Origin: Nocardia camponoti
GTDB taxonomy: Bacteria; Actinomycetota; Actinomycetes; Mycobacteriales; Mycobacteriaceae
Length of the DNA stretch: 64,000 bases
Assembly: GCF_014646135.1 (NCBI RefSeq)
Contig: NZ_BMMW01000001.1
Coordinates: 265,570-329,569, forward strand
Direction of reading: 5' to 3'
The notes under the pieces are model-generated. The model was given only the letters and a program-made list of their open reading frames with translations. It made no database searches and was not told the origin of the DNA. Made by a program: the position numbers and the translations under genes. This document shows, in pieces, positions 17,978-26,119 of the stretch (its first letter is position 1; each line of letters begins with the position of its first letter).

Positions 17978-18048
17978 GTGCAATTCCCTCGCTTGCACGG
18001 TTGCTCGACCATCGGCTACGGTCACCTGTAGTTATCGCCGGGAGGGAA
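17978..18048 (+). ncRNA. Candidate structured 5' leader with possible pseudoknot
   Basis: In the 5' region of the plus-strand operon the repeat GTGCAA / TTGCAC (17978-17983, 17993-17998) forms a hairpin with a nine-base loop. The loop sequence TTCCCTC (17984-17990) is perfectly complementary to GAGGGAA (18042-18048), which would close a pseudoknot. The region fits none of the riboswitch consensus patterns I checked by eye. A further stem CTTGG / CCAAG follows near 18110-18135, before the first gene at 18192. Confidence 0.35.
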
Positions 18049-18191
18049 CTTAATCGGGCTACAGGGGATCGATGCAAAATCTGCACCGGAAAGTCGTGCG
18101 GGCACTTGGCTCCTAATTAAGGCACCAAGGTTAGTTCATGCCAGCCAAACTTTACGCACCACTGCGTCTAGAAGTACGCCAGGAGTGATAG

Positions 18192-19394
18192 ATGGTCGAA
18201 CGCAATATGCGTCTGCGCGGAATAGTCTTAACATTATCCATTGTTGTCGGTGCTACCGTGTCAAATATCTACTACGCCCAGCCGTTGTCCGGGACAATGA
18301 TGGACGCATTTCACGTGAGCGCACTGGCGATAGGTGTCGTTCTCGCCAGCATTCAGATTGGTTTTGCAGTAGGGCTTGCCTTCGTGGTGCCTCTTGGCGA
18401 TATTTCTGACTGTAGGAAACTATGCTCGATTCTCTTGATCGCCTGCGGTGTGTCTTTGTTGGGGATGAGCCTGGCACCGAATATTTATTTGCTAGTTTCC
18501 TTCGGCGTAATGACCGGTGTCGCGTCGTCCGTGGTTCACATTCTCGTGCCATATGCGTCGAAGCTTGCGCCCGTTGAACAGCGTGGCGCGGTTGTTGGGA
18601 CAGTTATGACCGGTCTCTTCACGGGCATCCTGTTGTCCCGCACTGTCGCTGGCCTCATCAGCGACTACTACGGGTGGCGGTGGGTCTTTGGTGTCGCCGC
18701 AGCCGTGACCTTCACTCAGGCCGCCGTTGTGACTGCACGCCTACCGCGCTCCCAGCCCACCGCCGGACTATCGTATCGCGACCTCGTAAGCTCGGTTTTC
18801 GAGCTAGTCAAACGCCACCGGGAGCTGCGTGTGCGCATGCTGTACGGCGGTCTTGAGTTCGCGGCGTTCAGTGCGTTTTGGTCAACGGTTGGCATCGTGC
18901 TGCGGGATCGGTATGGGTGGTCAGATGCTTCAATCGGGTTGTTTGCGCTCATCGGTGTTGCTGGCATAGCTGTTGCGAGGGTCGCGGGACGCCTGGTTGA
19001 CATGAACTGGCAGCGTGGTCTGACCGGGGGATTCCTCGCAGTGATTGCGATATCATTCGCTGTTCTCGGAACCGACAACATTACGGGAATGATAGGGGTC
19101 TTCGTCGGTGCGGTGTTGCTTGACTTCGCCGTTCAGGGTTTGCAGGTAACGAATCAATCGGTCGTGTTCTCGCTCGAAGAAAACGCGCAGAGTCGAATAA
19201 ATACTGCCTACATGACCGCGTATTTCTGCGCAGGAGCAGTCGGCTCCGCAACAGCTGCAGTGGCATACTCTCTTGGTGGATGGCGCGCAGTCTGTTTTTG
19301 CGGCTCGTTATTCCCGTTGCTCGGTCTCGCAGTGTGGTTGGGCGAATCTCCTCGATTTCATTCGTCCGCTGATTCTAAAGTCGTGCAAACGTAG
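18192..19394 (+). CDS. MFS transporter, drug-efflux type (first island exporter)
   Basis: 400-aa protein with twelve predicted transmembrane helices and the MFS loop 'PLGDISDCRKL' between helices 2 and 3. The start has an AGGAGTG Shine-Dalgarno. MFS efflux proteins of this kind export drugs, nucleosides or amino acid derivatives by proton antiport. It is the first gene of the nine-gene plus operon, so export of the pathway product or uptake of a precursor is likely. Two TTA leucine codons occur at codons 13 and 15; these are rare in high-GC actinobacteria and support recent transfer or translational control. Confidence 0.85.
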   Translation: MVERNMRLRGIVLTLSIVVGATVSNIYYAQPLSGTMMDAFHVSALAIGVVLASIQIGFAVGLAFVVPLGDISDCRKLCSILLIACGVSLLGMSLAPNIYLLVSFGVMTGVASSVVHILVPYASKLAPVEQRGAVVGTVMTGLFTGILLSRTVAGLISDYYGWRWVFGVAAAVTFTQAAVVTARLPRSQPTAGLSYRDLVSSVFELVKRHRELRVRMLYGGLEFAAFSAFWSTVGIVLRDRYGWSDASIGLFALIGVAGIAVARVAGRLVDMNWQRGLTGGFLAVIAISFAVLGTDNITGMIGVFVGAVLLDFAVQGLQVTNQSVVFSLEENAQSRINTAYMTAYFCAGAVGSATAAVAYSLGGWRAVCFCGSLFPLLGLAVWLGESPRFHSSADSKVVQT

Positions 19395-19428
19395 TGCCGT
19401 AGTGCTCAAGTTCGTTCTAAGGGGAGAA

Positions 19429-20226
19429 ATGTACCCGCAGATTGTAGACGCAGACGCCATCACCGCAGCGAATGCCATTCGTGCCCGGTTCGGAGACCAC
19501 CGCATCGGAGTCGTGCTTGGATCCGGATGGGGAACAGCGAAGGAATATCTGGGTGCCGACGAGAGCCGATTCATTGATCTTTTGGACCTTCCCGGATTCC
19601 GGGCAGCAGGAGTGGCCGGACACAAATCTCACGCGTACTCAATAGGGCGCGATTCTGGCTCAATTCTTCTCTTCATGGGACGGACTCACTTTTACGAAAC
19701 GCGTGACGCATTCTCGGCCACGCATCATATCCGGGTAGCTATTTCGCTTGGCTGCGAGCATCTCATCTTGACGAATGCTTCGGGAGGGATAAACCCCTCC
19801 TTGGACCTCGGTCGGCCAGCCATCATTGATGACCACATCAACTTTACGGCGAGTTCGCCGCTTACCGGCAGCGAGCATGGTTCCGACAAGCCGATGTACT
19901 CGCCCAAACTTGCCGAAATCGCTAGGTCGATTTCCCCTGATCTGAAATCCGGTGTGTACGCCCAGTTCATTGGACCACAATACGAGACCCCTGCCGAGAT
20001 AAGAATGGCGAAGATCCTCGGTGCCGACATGGTCGGCATGTCAACAGCACTCGAGGCGATTGCCGCTTCGCATTACGGCGCGGAGCTCCTCGCGCTGTCG
20101 CTTGTAACTAACTCGGCGCCCGGTCTCTCCAGTGAGACAGTCAACCATGACGCGGTCCTGCACTCAGCAGACGCTCATGCAGAGTCGAATGGACGCCTCC
20201 TTGCCCGGATCGTCCATGCACTGTGA
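19429..20226 (+). CDS. Purine nucleoside phosphorylase
   Basis: 265-aa trimeric-type PNP. It has the phosphate-binding 'VLGSGWG' near residue 31, 'MGRTHFYE' near 84, 'LTNASGGIN' near 113, 'GPQYETPAEIRMAK' near 185 and the Asn of 'LVTNSAPG' that reads 6-oxopurines. It splits (deoxy)guanosine or (deoxy)inosine with phosphate to base plus (deoxy)ribose 1-phosphate. The start at 19429 is set by a GGGGAG Shine-Dalgarno and the expected N terminus. It overlaps the dGTPase-like gene, which could supply deoxyguanosine. As a second PNP inside a biosynthetic island, a role in making a free purine base is inferred. Confidence 0.88.
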   Translation: MYPQIVDADAITAANAIRARFGDHRIGVVLGSGWGTAKEYLGADESRFIDLLDLPGFRAAGVAGHKSHAYSIGRDSGSILLFMGRTHFYETRDAFSATHHIRVAISLGCEHLILTNASGGINPSLDLGRPAIIDDHINFTASSPLTGSEHGSDKPMYSPKLAEIARSISPDLKSGVYAQFIGPQYETPAEIRMAKILGADMVGMSTALEAIAASHYGAELLALSLVTNSAPGLSSETVNHDAVLHSADAHAESNGRLLARIVHAL

Positions 20227-21328
20227 CCCGACAGACCTCGCCCCCGTACCAAGCCCGGAGGACGTTATCGCTGCCAGCCAGTTTCAACCGCTCCTCAACA
20301 GACTCTCCGGCGTTACCCAAATAATTCCGGTGTTTGTAGCATCCCGAGTGCGTGACAGGAGAACACACAGCCGCCACGTTGCGAAGCTAGCCAGAAAGAT
20401 CTATCTAGCGACTGCAGATGCGCCTGACGACGCGCAGGTTTCCCACCTCACGCTGGCAGCTCTTCTTCACGATGTGGGCCACCCGCCATTCGGCCATGTC
20501 GGTGAACGAATCCTTGATCGCAAACTTTGCGGTCACGGCGGCTTCGAATCGAACGCTGAGGGAATCCGCCGGGTACTCGCCACCGAGGACCCCAGGAGAA
20601 TAGAGGTGGCCGCCATCTTGGCGAAGCATCAGAATGTCATTCCAGACACGCGATCTGAGTACGAATCGGTTGTCAAGGGTCTCTATCGAGCTGAAGCGAT
20701 GATCCTGCGCGACCATCAAAAAACGATGGTCGCAACAACCCTACAGCGCACAGTGGTTGATGTTGCCGACCGCGTATCGAATGCCGTTGGTGACTACGTC
20801 GACATCGCGATCATGTTGGGGCCCGTCCGGGCGACTCAGCTCTACCGTCAGTGGACCAGGACAGTCCCGCCGTGCGCCTTTTACATGAGCACCGCCGCGG
20901 TCGAATGGCGGTCAGAAGCTGACGTACGGTCTTGGGCAAAGCGAGTCCGAAATGTCTTGTGCGCAGAACTGATCGCCTCTAATCAGGCTCGACGCCGGAG
21001 CGCACCACTTGTTGTACCGCCCAAAAGCGCCGCCCTGCTGGATCAGCTTGAAAAGCCAATCAGGCGCGGCTTTCTTCACTCGCCTGTGAACGTCGCTATC
21101 GACGAGCTTGTCACCCGCGCCTATGACGTGGCGTTGGAGCGTATTTCGGCAGGTGGCTTACTGGCGGCAAACCCGCTGCTCCAGCCTGGTGGAAGCCAAG
21201 GGAAGTTCGAGAGCTCGAAGAGTCCAGTACCGACAACGGCGGCTGATCTTGCCCACCTCAACGACGCTGACCTACTCACGTTCGCAGGACTAGAACCCAA
21301 CCTTCAATCTCTTAGGGGGATCACATGA
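20216..21328 (+). CDS. HD-domain phosphohydrolase, dGTPase-like
   Basis: 370-aa protein with the dGTP triphosphohydrolase pattern: 'HSRHVAKLARKI', 'ALLHDVGHPPFGHVGE', 'GGFESNAEG' and the late metal ligand in 'DVADRVSNAVGDYVD'. dGTPases hydrolyse dGTP to deoxyguanosine and triphosphate. The start overlaps the PNP gene by 11 bp; an ATG 27 bp further upstream is possible. Its stop overlaps the P450 start (ATGA). Enzyme pairing with PNP would turn dGTP into free guanine. Roles in resistance or nucleotide depletion are alternatives. Confidence 0.82.
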   Translation: MHCDPTDLAPVPSPEDVIAASQFQPLLNRLSGVTQIIPVFVASRVRDRRTHSRHVAKLARKIYLATADAPDDAQVSHLTLAALLHDVGHPPFGHVGERILDRKLCGHGGFESNAEGIRRVLATEDPRRIEVAAILAKHQNVIPDTRSEYESVVKGLYRAEAMILRDHQKTMVATTLQRTVVDVADRVSNAVGDYVDIAIMLGPVRATQLYRQWTRTVPPCAFYMSTAAVEWRSEADVRSWAKRVRNVLCAELIASNQARRRSAPLVVPPKSAALLDQLEKPIRRGFLHSPVNVAIDELVTRAYDVALERISAGGLLAANPLLQPGGSQGKFESSKSPVPTTAADLAHLNDADLLTFAGLEPNLQSLRGIT

Positions 21329-22566
21329 CAACGCCCACGCTCGACTTCAGCATCTATGGCGCCGAGTTCGCCAGCAAGCGCTACAACCTCTATGCCGCGC
21401 TCCGGCAACAGGCACCGGTCCGGTGGCATGAAGAAACTCAGTCGTGGTTCGTGACCCGTTACAACGACATCGCTAAGGGCCTTGTCGGTGACGACTTCAT
21501 CACAAGCCCTCTCATCGGCAACAAGATGGCCGCTGTCGACGAGGGATCCGTTGACGCATTCGATGAGATCGTCCGGGTGATTTCCACCTGGATGATCTAC
21601 AACGATCGACCGCACCACACTAGGCTCCGAAGCCACATGAGCCGGGCGTTCTGGGCGAGCGAACTTGAGGCGATCAAACCGGAGATCGCGGACATCGTCG
21701 GACAGCGACTAGACCGTCTCACCGATGCTCCCTCATTCGACTTCGTAACGGAGATCGCACATCCCACACCTGCGCTCGTCTTGTGCAAGATGCTCGGGAT
21801 CTCGGGGGACGACGTCGACAGGTTCATCGGGTGGTCCGACTCAATCGCGCTCTTCATGCAGGACTTCGTGGTTTCCCCAATCCCCGACGAGAAGATCAGT
21901 CGCGATACCGCCCAAGCAGTGATCGAAATCCGCGACTACCTGACCGCGGCCATCGCTGATCGCCGTGCCACGCCCCGCAACGATCTCCTTACGCGACTCA
22001 TCTCGACTAATCCCGAGAGCGGAGACCAGCTTTCAGACATCGAGCTGATGAATCAGGTCATCCACCTGATCTTCGGTGGCCACAAGATTCCTCAGTTCCT
22101 GCTTAGCAACTGTCTGAACATGCTCTTCTGCTACCCAAACATTCTGGAGGAAGTCAAAGCCGACTTGTCACTTGTACCCCAAGTCGTCGAGGAAACCATG
22201 CGACTTGAGAGCCCCATCCAGTACATCACCCGGCATGCGGCTCATGACCTCGTCCTGCATGGAGCTGAGATCAAAGCTAACGACTCAGTGTACTTCTTCC
22301 TGGGATCCGCGGGTCGCGACGAGACCCAGTTCAACGACCCGGAGGAGTTCCGGCTACGGGGCGGCGGCAAACGGTCACTCGCATTCGGCGGGGGATACCA
22401 TGCCTGCATCGCTGGCGCATTCGCGAGGATGGAAGTGGAAGTAATCCTTGCCCAGGTACTCGAACGACACGGCAACCTGACACCTTCCTACGACCCAAGG
22501 CAGCCGACGTGGACCAACAACCCTACCTTTCACGGACTGGCCAAGATGCCGGTACGGCGCTCGTAG
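21325..22566 (+). CDS. Cytochrome P450 with atypical I-helix
   Basis: 413-aa soluble bacterial P450. The haem Cys is C361 in 'FGGGYHACIAG', the K-helix ExxR is E290-R293. The oxygen-activation motif of the I helix, normally AGHETT, reads GGHKIP at 251-256, so both the acid and the conserved Thr are missing. P450s lacking the Thr often perform reactions other than simple hydroxylation, for example coupling, nitration or lyase chemistry. The ATG overlaps the HD gene stop. No ferredoxin or reductase partner is encoded in the island. Confidence 0.9.
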   Translation: MTTPTLDFSIYGAEFASKRYNLYAALRQQAPVRWHEETQSWFVTRYNDIAKGLVGDDFITSPLIGNKMAAVDEGSVDAFDEIVRVISTWMIYNDRPHHTRLRSHMSRAFWASELEAIKPEIADIVGQRLDRLTDAPSFDFVTEIAHPTPALVLCKMLGISGDDVDRFIGWSDSIALFMQDFVVSPIPDEKISRDTAQAVIEIRDYLTAAIADRRATPRNDLLTRLISTNPESGDQLSDIELMNQVIHLIFGGHKIPQFLLSNCLNMLFCYPNILEEVKADLSLVPQVVEETMRLESPIQYITRHAAHDLVLHGAEIKANDSVYFFLGSAGRDETQFNDPEEFRLRGGGKRSLAFGGGYHACIAGAFARMEVEVILAQVLERHGNLTPSYDPRQPTWTNNPTFHGLAKMPVRRS

Positions 22567-23156
22567 TTCGACCCGCGGACGATACACATTCGGCAGTTGT
22601 CCTGTGTCATGAAGTCTTTGGGCTAACTGGCACGATTGCAGATCTCGCCGAGCGGATTGCGCACGATACAGGGGCGACGGTCTACGCGCCGCATCTTCTG
22701 ACCACTGGTCCGTTCCGCCGGTCGGAGGAACACACCGCCTACACGCAGTTCATGACCACGATGGGACCAAGCGGCCTAGCAGAGAGACTTCTCGACTTCA
22801 CCGCCCTGCATACCGCAGATCATCAAGTCGTCCACTGTCTCGGCCTCAGCGTAGGTGCGACTGCTGCGTGGATAGCTTCGGGCGTTGACCAGTTCAGTGC
22901 GGTCGTTCCGGTGTATGGCTCGCGGATCCGTGACCACATGGACGTTCAACCGTACGGTCGCGCTCATCTCGTCTTCGCGGAGCATGAACCAAGCTTTTCG
23001 CCGAGTGAACTTGCGTCACAGCTTAGGAATATTGATCGGGTTACCGTCGAGATCCTTCCGCATCACCATGGCTTCTGTAGCACGGACGCGGGGACTTACT
23101 CACGGACGGGATTAGATCATGTAATCACAACGGCGCAGGCGTTATTCCAAAGATGA
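22509..23156 (+). CDS. Dienelactone hydrolase-like alpha/beta hydrolase with Ser nucleophile
   Basis: 215-aa protein that aligns with the dienelactone hydrolase family ('VVLCHEVFGLTGTIADLAERIA', core 'VVLCHEVFGL'; 'AVVPVYGSRI'; terminal 'HHHGF'). The nucleophile motif is 'GLSVG', so Ser replaces the Cys usual in this family. It probably hydrolyses an ester, lactone or thioester formed in the pathway. The GTG start lies 58 bp inside the P450 gene in another frame; no better start is seen downstream. Cytosolic. Confidence 0.7.
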   Translation: MDQQPYLSRTGQDAGTALVVRPADDTHSAVVLCHEVFGLTGTIADLAERIAHDTGATVYAPHLLTTGPFRRSEEHTAYTQFMTTMGPSGLAERLLDFTALHTADHQVVHCLGLSVGATAAWIASGVDQFSAVVPVYGSRIRDHMDVQPYGRAHLVFAEHEPSFSPSELASQLRNIDRVTVEILPHHHGFCSTDAGTYSRTGLDHVITTAQALFQR

Positions 23157-23350
23157 CCGCGGGCGCGGTTGCTGTCTCCGGTCTGTTTGCCTGGGTTCAT
23201 GCCATCGCAGACAGACCGCGTGGAAGATGCGGGTTTCGAAGGCTACCCGATTCGCTGAACGATAAGTTTCGTCACCGGTAACGTTAAGGTATGCCGGGGG
23301 AATCTATTCTGCGAATGATACAGAATCCCCTAGGTTTGGAGTAGGCGTAC

Positions 23351-23923
23351 ATGGCAAATGAAATCGACTGCACTACAGGCTACAAACCTATATGGCTGAG
23401 CGATTCCCACAAAGTATATGTGGACCAGATCGTAGATATGGTCGTGGAGACATCGAAGAGCGAACCTTTCATCGGGGTTTCGTCGGAACCCTCGCAATCC
23501 GACATCCACATGCTACGCGGACGACTCATCCAGGGGCTGTCTTCTGATCGGTCCGGCGTCCTAGCAGTGCTGTGGGGTTCGACCATCGTGGGAGCGGTGT
23601 GCATGAATCGTTCTGCGACCGCTAACCAAGCCCACATCGCGGAGTTGACAACAGGGGTGGTCGACAAAGCGCATCGCAAGCGAGGCGTGGTAGCAGTAGC
23701 GTTTCGCGGAATTGTCGACAGATGTTCAGAGGAGGGCATTGACATCCTCCGACTAGATGTTAGAGAAGGCACCGATTCGGAAAGAATTTGGAGAAGATTT
23801 GGCTTCATGGAATACGGACGCCTGGAAGACTACGGCCGATGCAATGAAGAACGTTATACAGGCGTCTATCTTGCGCAGTCGGTGCGTAGCTTGAACTCAA
23901 TTCTCTCAACCCAGATTAGGTGA
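23351..23923 (+). CDS. GNAT-family N-acetyltransferase
   Basis: 190-aa acetyltransferase with the acetyl-CoA loop region 'GVVDKAHRKRGVVAVAFRG' (V/IxxxxRxxG-like) near residue 108 and the C-terminal 'IWRRFGFMEYGRLEDYG'. The ATG has a GGAGTAGG Shine-Dalgarno. In natural product islands such enzymes often acetylate the product or an intermediate for self-protection, and an M20 amidohydrolase further along the operon could reverse it. The 194-bp gap before it includes the stem ATTCTG / CAGAAT flanked by GGGG / CCCC (23296-23330). Confidence 0.8.
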   Translation: MANEIDCTTGYKPIWLSDSHKVYVDQIVDMVVETSKSEPFIGVSSEPSQSDIHMLRGRLIQGLSSDRSGVLAVLWGSTIVGAVCMNRSATANQAHIAELTTGVVDKAHRKRGVVAVAFRGIVDRCSEEGIDILRLDVREGTDSERIWRRFGFMEYGRLEDYGRCNEERYTGVYLAQSVRSLNSILSTQIR

Positions 23924-23928
23924 AAGCA

Positions 23929-24627
23929 ATGTTGTCTCGCGCCGAATTTAAAGACCAGCTGTATGCTGCCATTCATGAAAATACCTCGGTCATGCACCCG
24001 CTGGTATCGGAACTGGTGAAACCAGAGAAGAACCTGGAGCTTCTCCAAGCGCTGACCTTACAGGGGTATCAGCTCACCAAAAACTTCTTGACATACATAG
24101 AATATCTTTTCTTCTACTGCCCTCTTCCAAAGCACAAGAAGGCCCTGTTGGTAAATATGTACGAAGAGGAGACTGGCAGACTGTCTAACACAAAGAACCA
24201 CGTCCGGTTGATGGAGGACTTCATTCGGGCAATCGGCATTTCAGATTCCGAAAGGGATGGCGCCGTCGCATACCCAGAGACGCAAGAACTAATCGACTAC
24301 CGAATGAAGTTGGTAAAGGACACCGCGACATACCACCTCGGTGCCGCAGCCGTCGCTATTGCAAGCGAAGGTCAGAACCTTGAGGACACCGCTGGGCAAA
24401 ACCGGCATTCATTACTCGGTGGGGTATACGGCCTGTCGGAAAAGGATACGTTGTTTTTCTCCGTACATGCGAAAGAGGACGTGGGTCACGTTCGCGAAGG
24501 AGTCGCCCTGGTTGTAGACCTGTGCAATGACCCGAAGATGCAACAAGACGCCCTAGAAGTTGTGACGCACACTTGCAAACTATTCCAAGGAATGTACGAC
24601 GGGGTAGCCAAGCGTCACCTTTTATAG
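23929..24627 (+). CDS. Haem-oxygenase-like diiron oxidase (PqqC/CADD/TenA fold)
   Basis: 232-aa all-helical protein. Candidate iron ligands follow the HDO pattern: the 'MYEEETG' glutamates (79-81) with H91, E147 in 'AIASEGQN', and H180-xxx-D184-xx-H187 in 'FFSVHAKEDVGH'. HDO enzymes use a labile diiron centre and oxygen for N-oxygenation, C-C cleavage or desaturation of small amino acids and fatty acids. The ATG at 23929 has AGGTGA upstream; a GTG three codons earlier overlaps the GNAT stop. The ligand set is visible, the reaction is not. A cofactor-free PqqC-like activity is the alternative. Confidence 0.72.
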   Translation: MLSRAEFKDQLYAAIHENTSVMHPLVSELVKPEKNLELLQALTLQGYQLTKNFLTYIEYLFFYCPLPKHKKALLVNMYEEETGRLSNTKNHVRLMEDFIRAIGISDSERDGAVAYPETQELIDYRMKLVKDTATYHLGAAAVAIASEGQNLEDTAGQNRHSLLGGVYGLSEKDTLFFSVHAKEDVGHVREGVALVVDLCNDPKMQQDALEVVTHTCKLFQGMYDGVAKRHLL

Positions 24628-24832
24628 ACGTGTTCATCGCCAGGTAACGGGGTTCCCGATCGCGTCGGACGGTCGGGTCCCGCCTACCCGGCATTTCCCC
24701 CAGATATACCCGGCAAGAATCTTGGCAACCATCAGTTGTCTTAGCTGATGATGATAACGAGTACAACGTTACGTGCGGTACAGATACCGGCACGACTTTC
24801 GTCGGCAGGAGAAACCAGAGGATGGCAATACC

Positions 24833-26119
24833 ATGACCAAAGATGGGGAAAAGGCACTCGTGCAGGCCGAGCGGACACACGAGGAAGCGACGACACGTAA
24901 ACCGGCCGCACGGATGTTGTTGCTGATAACGGTTGGTATTGGTTTCTTAGTAGCACTAGCCTCGTCTTCGATAAAGAACACTGTGTCTGCATTCTTCGTA
25001 TCGATGGCCACGGAGTTCGATGTCTCCCGAGGGGTCTTCGCCGTCGCCCCCTCGATCTTCATGCTGACGTACGCCGTGGCATCGCCAACCATGGGTTATG
25101 TCGCCGACCGGTTCGGCGCCAGACGCACCCTCGCCGGTGGGCTGCTTCTCGGTGGCGCGCTCTTCGTCTCAGGCGGCATTGTCAACTCGTTCGCATTGTT
25201 CTCCGCGGTCTATGGCATCGGAATGGCGATTGCCTATACCGCCGTATCGTTTGTTCCGCTGGGGGTACTGGTCGACGAGCTATTTCCGCCCAACCGCCGC
25301 GGCATCGTCTATGCAATTCTGATGAACGGCGCTGCTGTTGGATTCATCGTGCTGCTCCCCCTGTGGATCTACCTAGATAGTAGGGTGTCCTGGCGTACGG
25401 TGTTCGTGTTGCTGGGCGCTGCGATGGTGATTCTCACCCTATGCGTACTGATATTCATGCGCGAACGGAGCGGGCAGCTTACGAAAAAATCGACGAAAAC
25501 GCCGGTGTCGGGAGATACCCGACCACTTATCGGCGTATTTAAATCGCCTGTCTTCCGGTCTGTCAGCATCGCCTTCTTCGGCTGCGGCGTCACCATGGGA
25601 TTTATCGATGTCCACTTTGTTGCTCATCTTGACCATGTCAACCTAGGCGGCAGCAATGCAGAGCTTACAGTCGCAATGCTCGGTATCGCAGAAATAATCG
25701 GCGCGCTCCTCGCTGGTTTCCTATGTGACCGAGGTGCTGGCGTTGCAGTCCTGTCAGGAAGCTACCTAATTCGCGCCGCATCATTTATCGCCCTGGCTAT
25801 TGCACCGACCGTTCTCACCGCATGGGGTTTCGGTGTACTCTTCGGTGTCAGTTATCTGGGCACCGTGATTGCAGGGACGATGTTTCTGCTGAATGCGCCC
25901 GATATCGAGAGCAAGGGCCTTGCCCTCGGACTAATGTGGTTTGTACATCAGATCGGCGCCTTCCTGTCGAGTCAACTCGGCGGCATTGGATACGATCTCG
26001 TCGGTTCATACACGCCTACAATGGTCGGTTCAGCCGTATTCGCGATCATCTCATTCCTGATCGTCGTTCTCGCTCTTCCCCGATCCCTATCACGCTCGGC
26101 GGCAAGCAATGAAAAGTAG
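24833..26119 (+). CDS. MFS transporter (second island exporter)
   Basis: 428-aa protein with about twelve helices, a 35-residue polar N-terminal tail and the MFS motif 'GYVADRFGARRTL' after helix 2. It resembles monocarboxylate/oxalate-formate type MFS carriers. The start at 24833 has an AGAGGA Shine-Dalgarno; the open frame extends upstream without one. Its end overlaps the M20 amidohydrolase start by 11 bp, so the pair is probably coupled: import of a conjugate and its hydrolysis, or export after release. Confidence 0.85.
   Translation: MTKDGEKALVQAERTHEEATTRKPAARMLLLITVGIGFLVALASSSIKNTVSAFFVSMATEFDVSRGVFAVAPSIFMLTYAVASPTMGYVADRFGARRTLAGGLLLGGALFVSGGIVNSFALFSAVYGIGMAIAYTAVSFVPLGVLVDELFPPNRRGIVYAILMNGAAVGFIVLLPLWIYLDSRVSWRTVFVLLGAAMVILTLCVLIFMRERSGQLTKKSTKTPVSGDTRPLIGVFKSPVFRSVSIAFFGCGVTMGFIDVHFVAHLDHVNLGGSNAELTVAMLGIAEIIGALLAGFLCDRGAGVAVLSGSYLIRAASFIALAIAPTVLTAWGFGVLFGVSYLGTVIAGTMFLLNAPDIESKGLALGLMWFVHQIGAFLSSQLGGIGYDLVGSYTPTMVGSAVFAIISFLIVVLALPRSLSRSAASNEK

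Noticed and set aside
17971..17990. Sequence resembling a tRNA T-arm (GGGTGCAATTCCC)
   Set aside because: No matching acceptor, D or anticodon arms around it, and the loop lacks TTC; it fits the hairpin-pseudoknot reading better.
17938..18190. Known riboswitch (cobalamin, SAM-IV, T-box, guanidine) in the leader of the first island operon
   Set aside because: None of the conserved core strings of these classes could be placed by eye.
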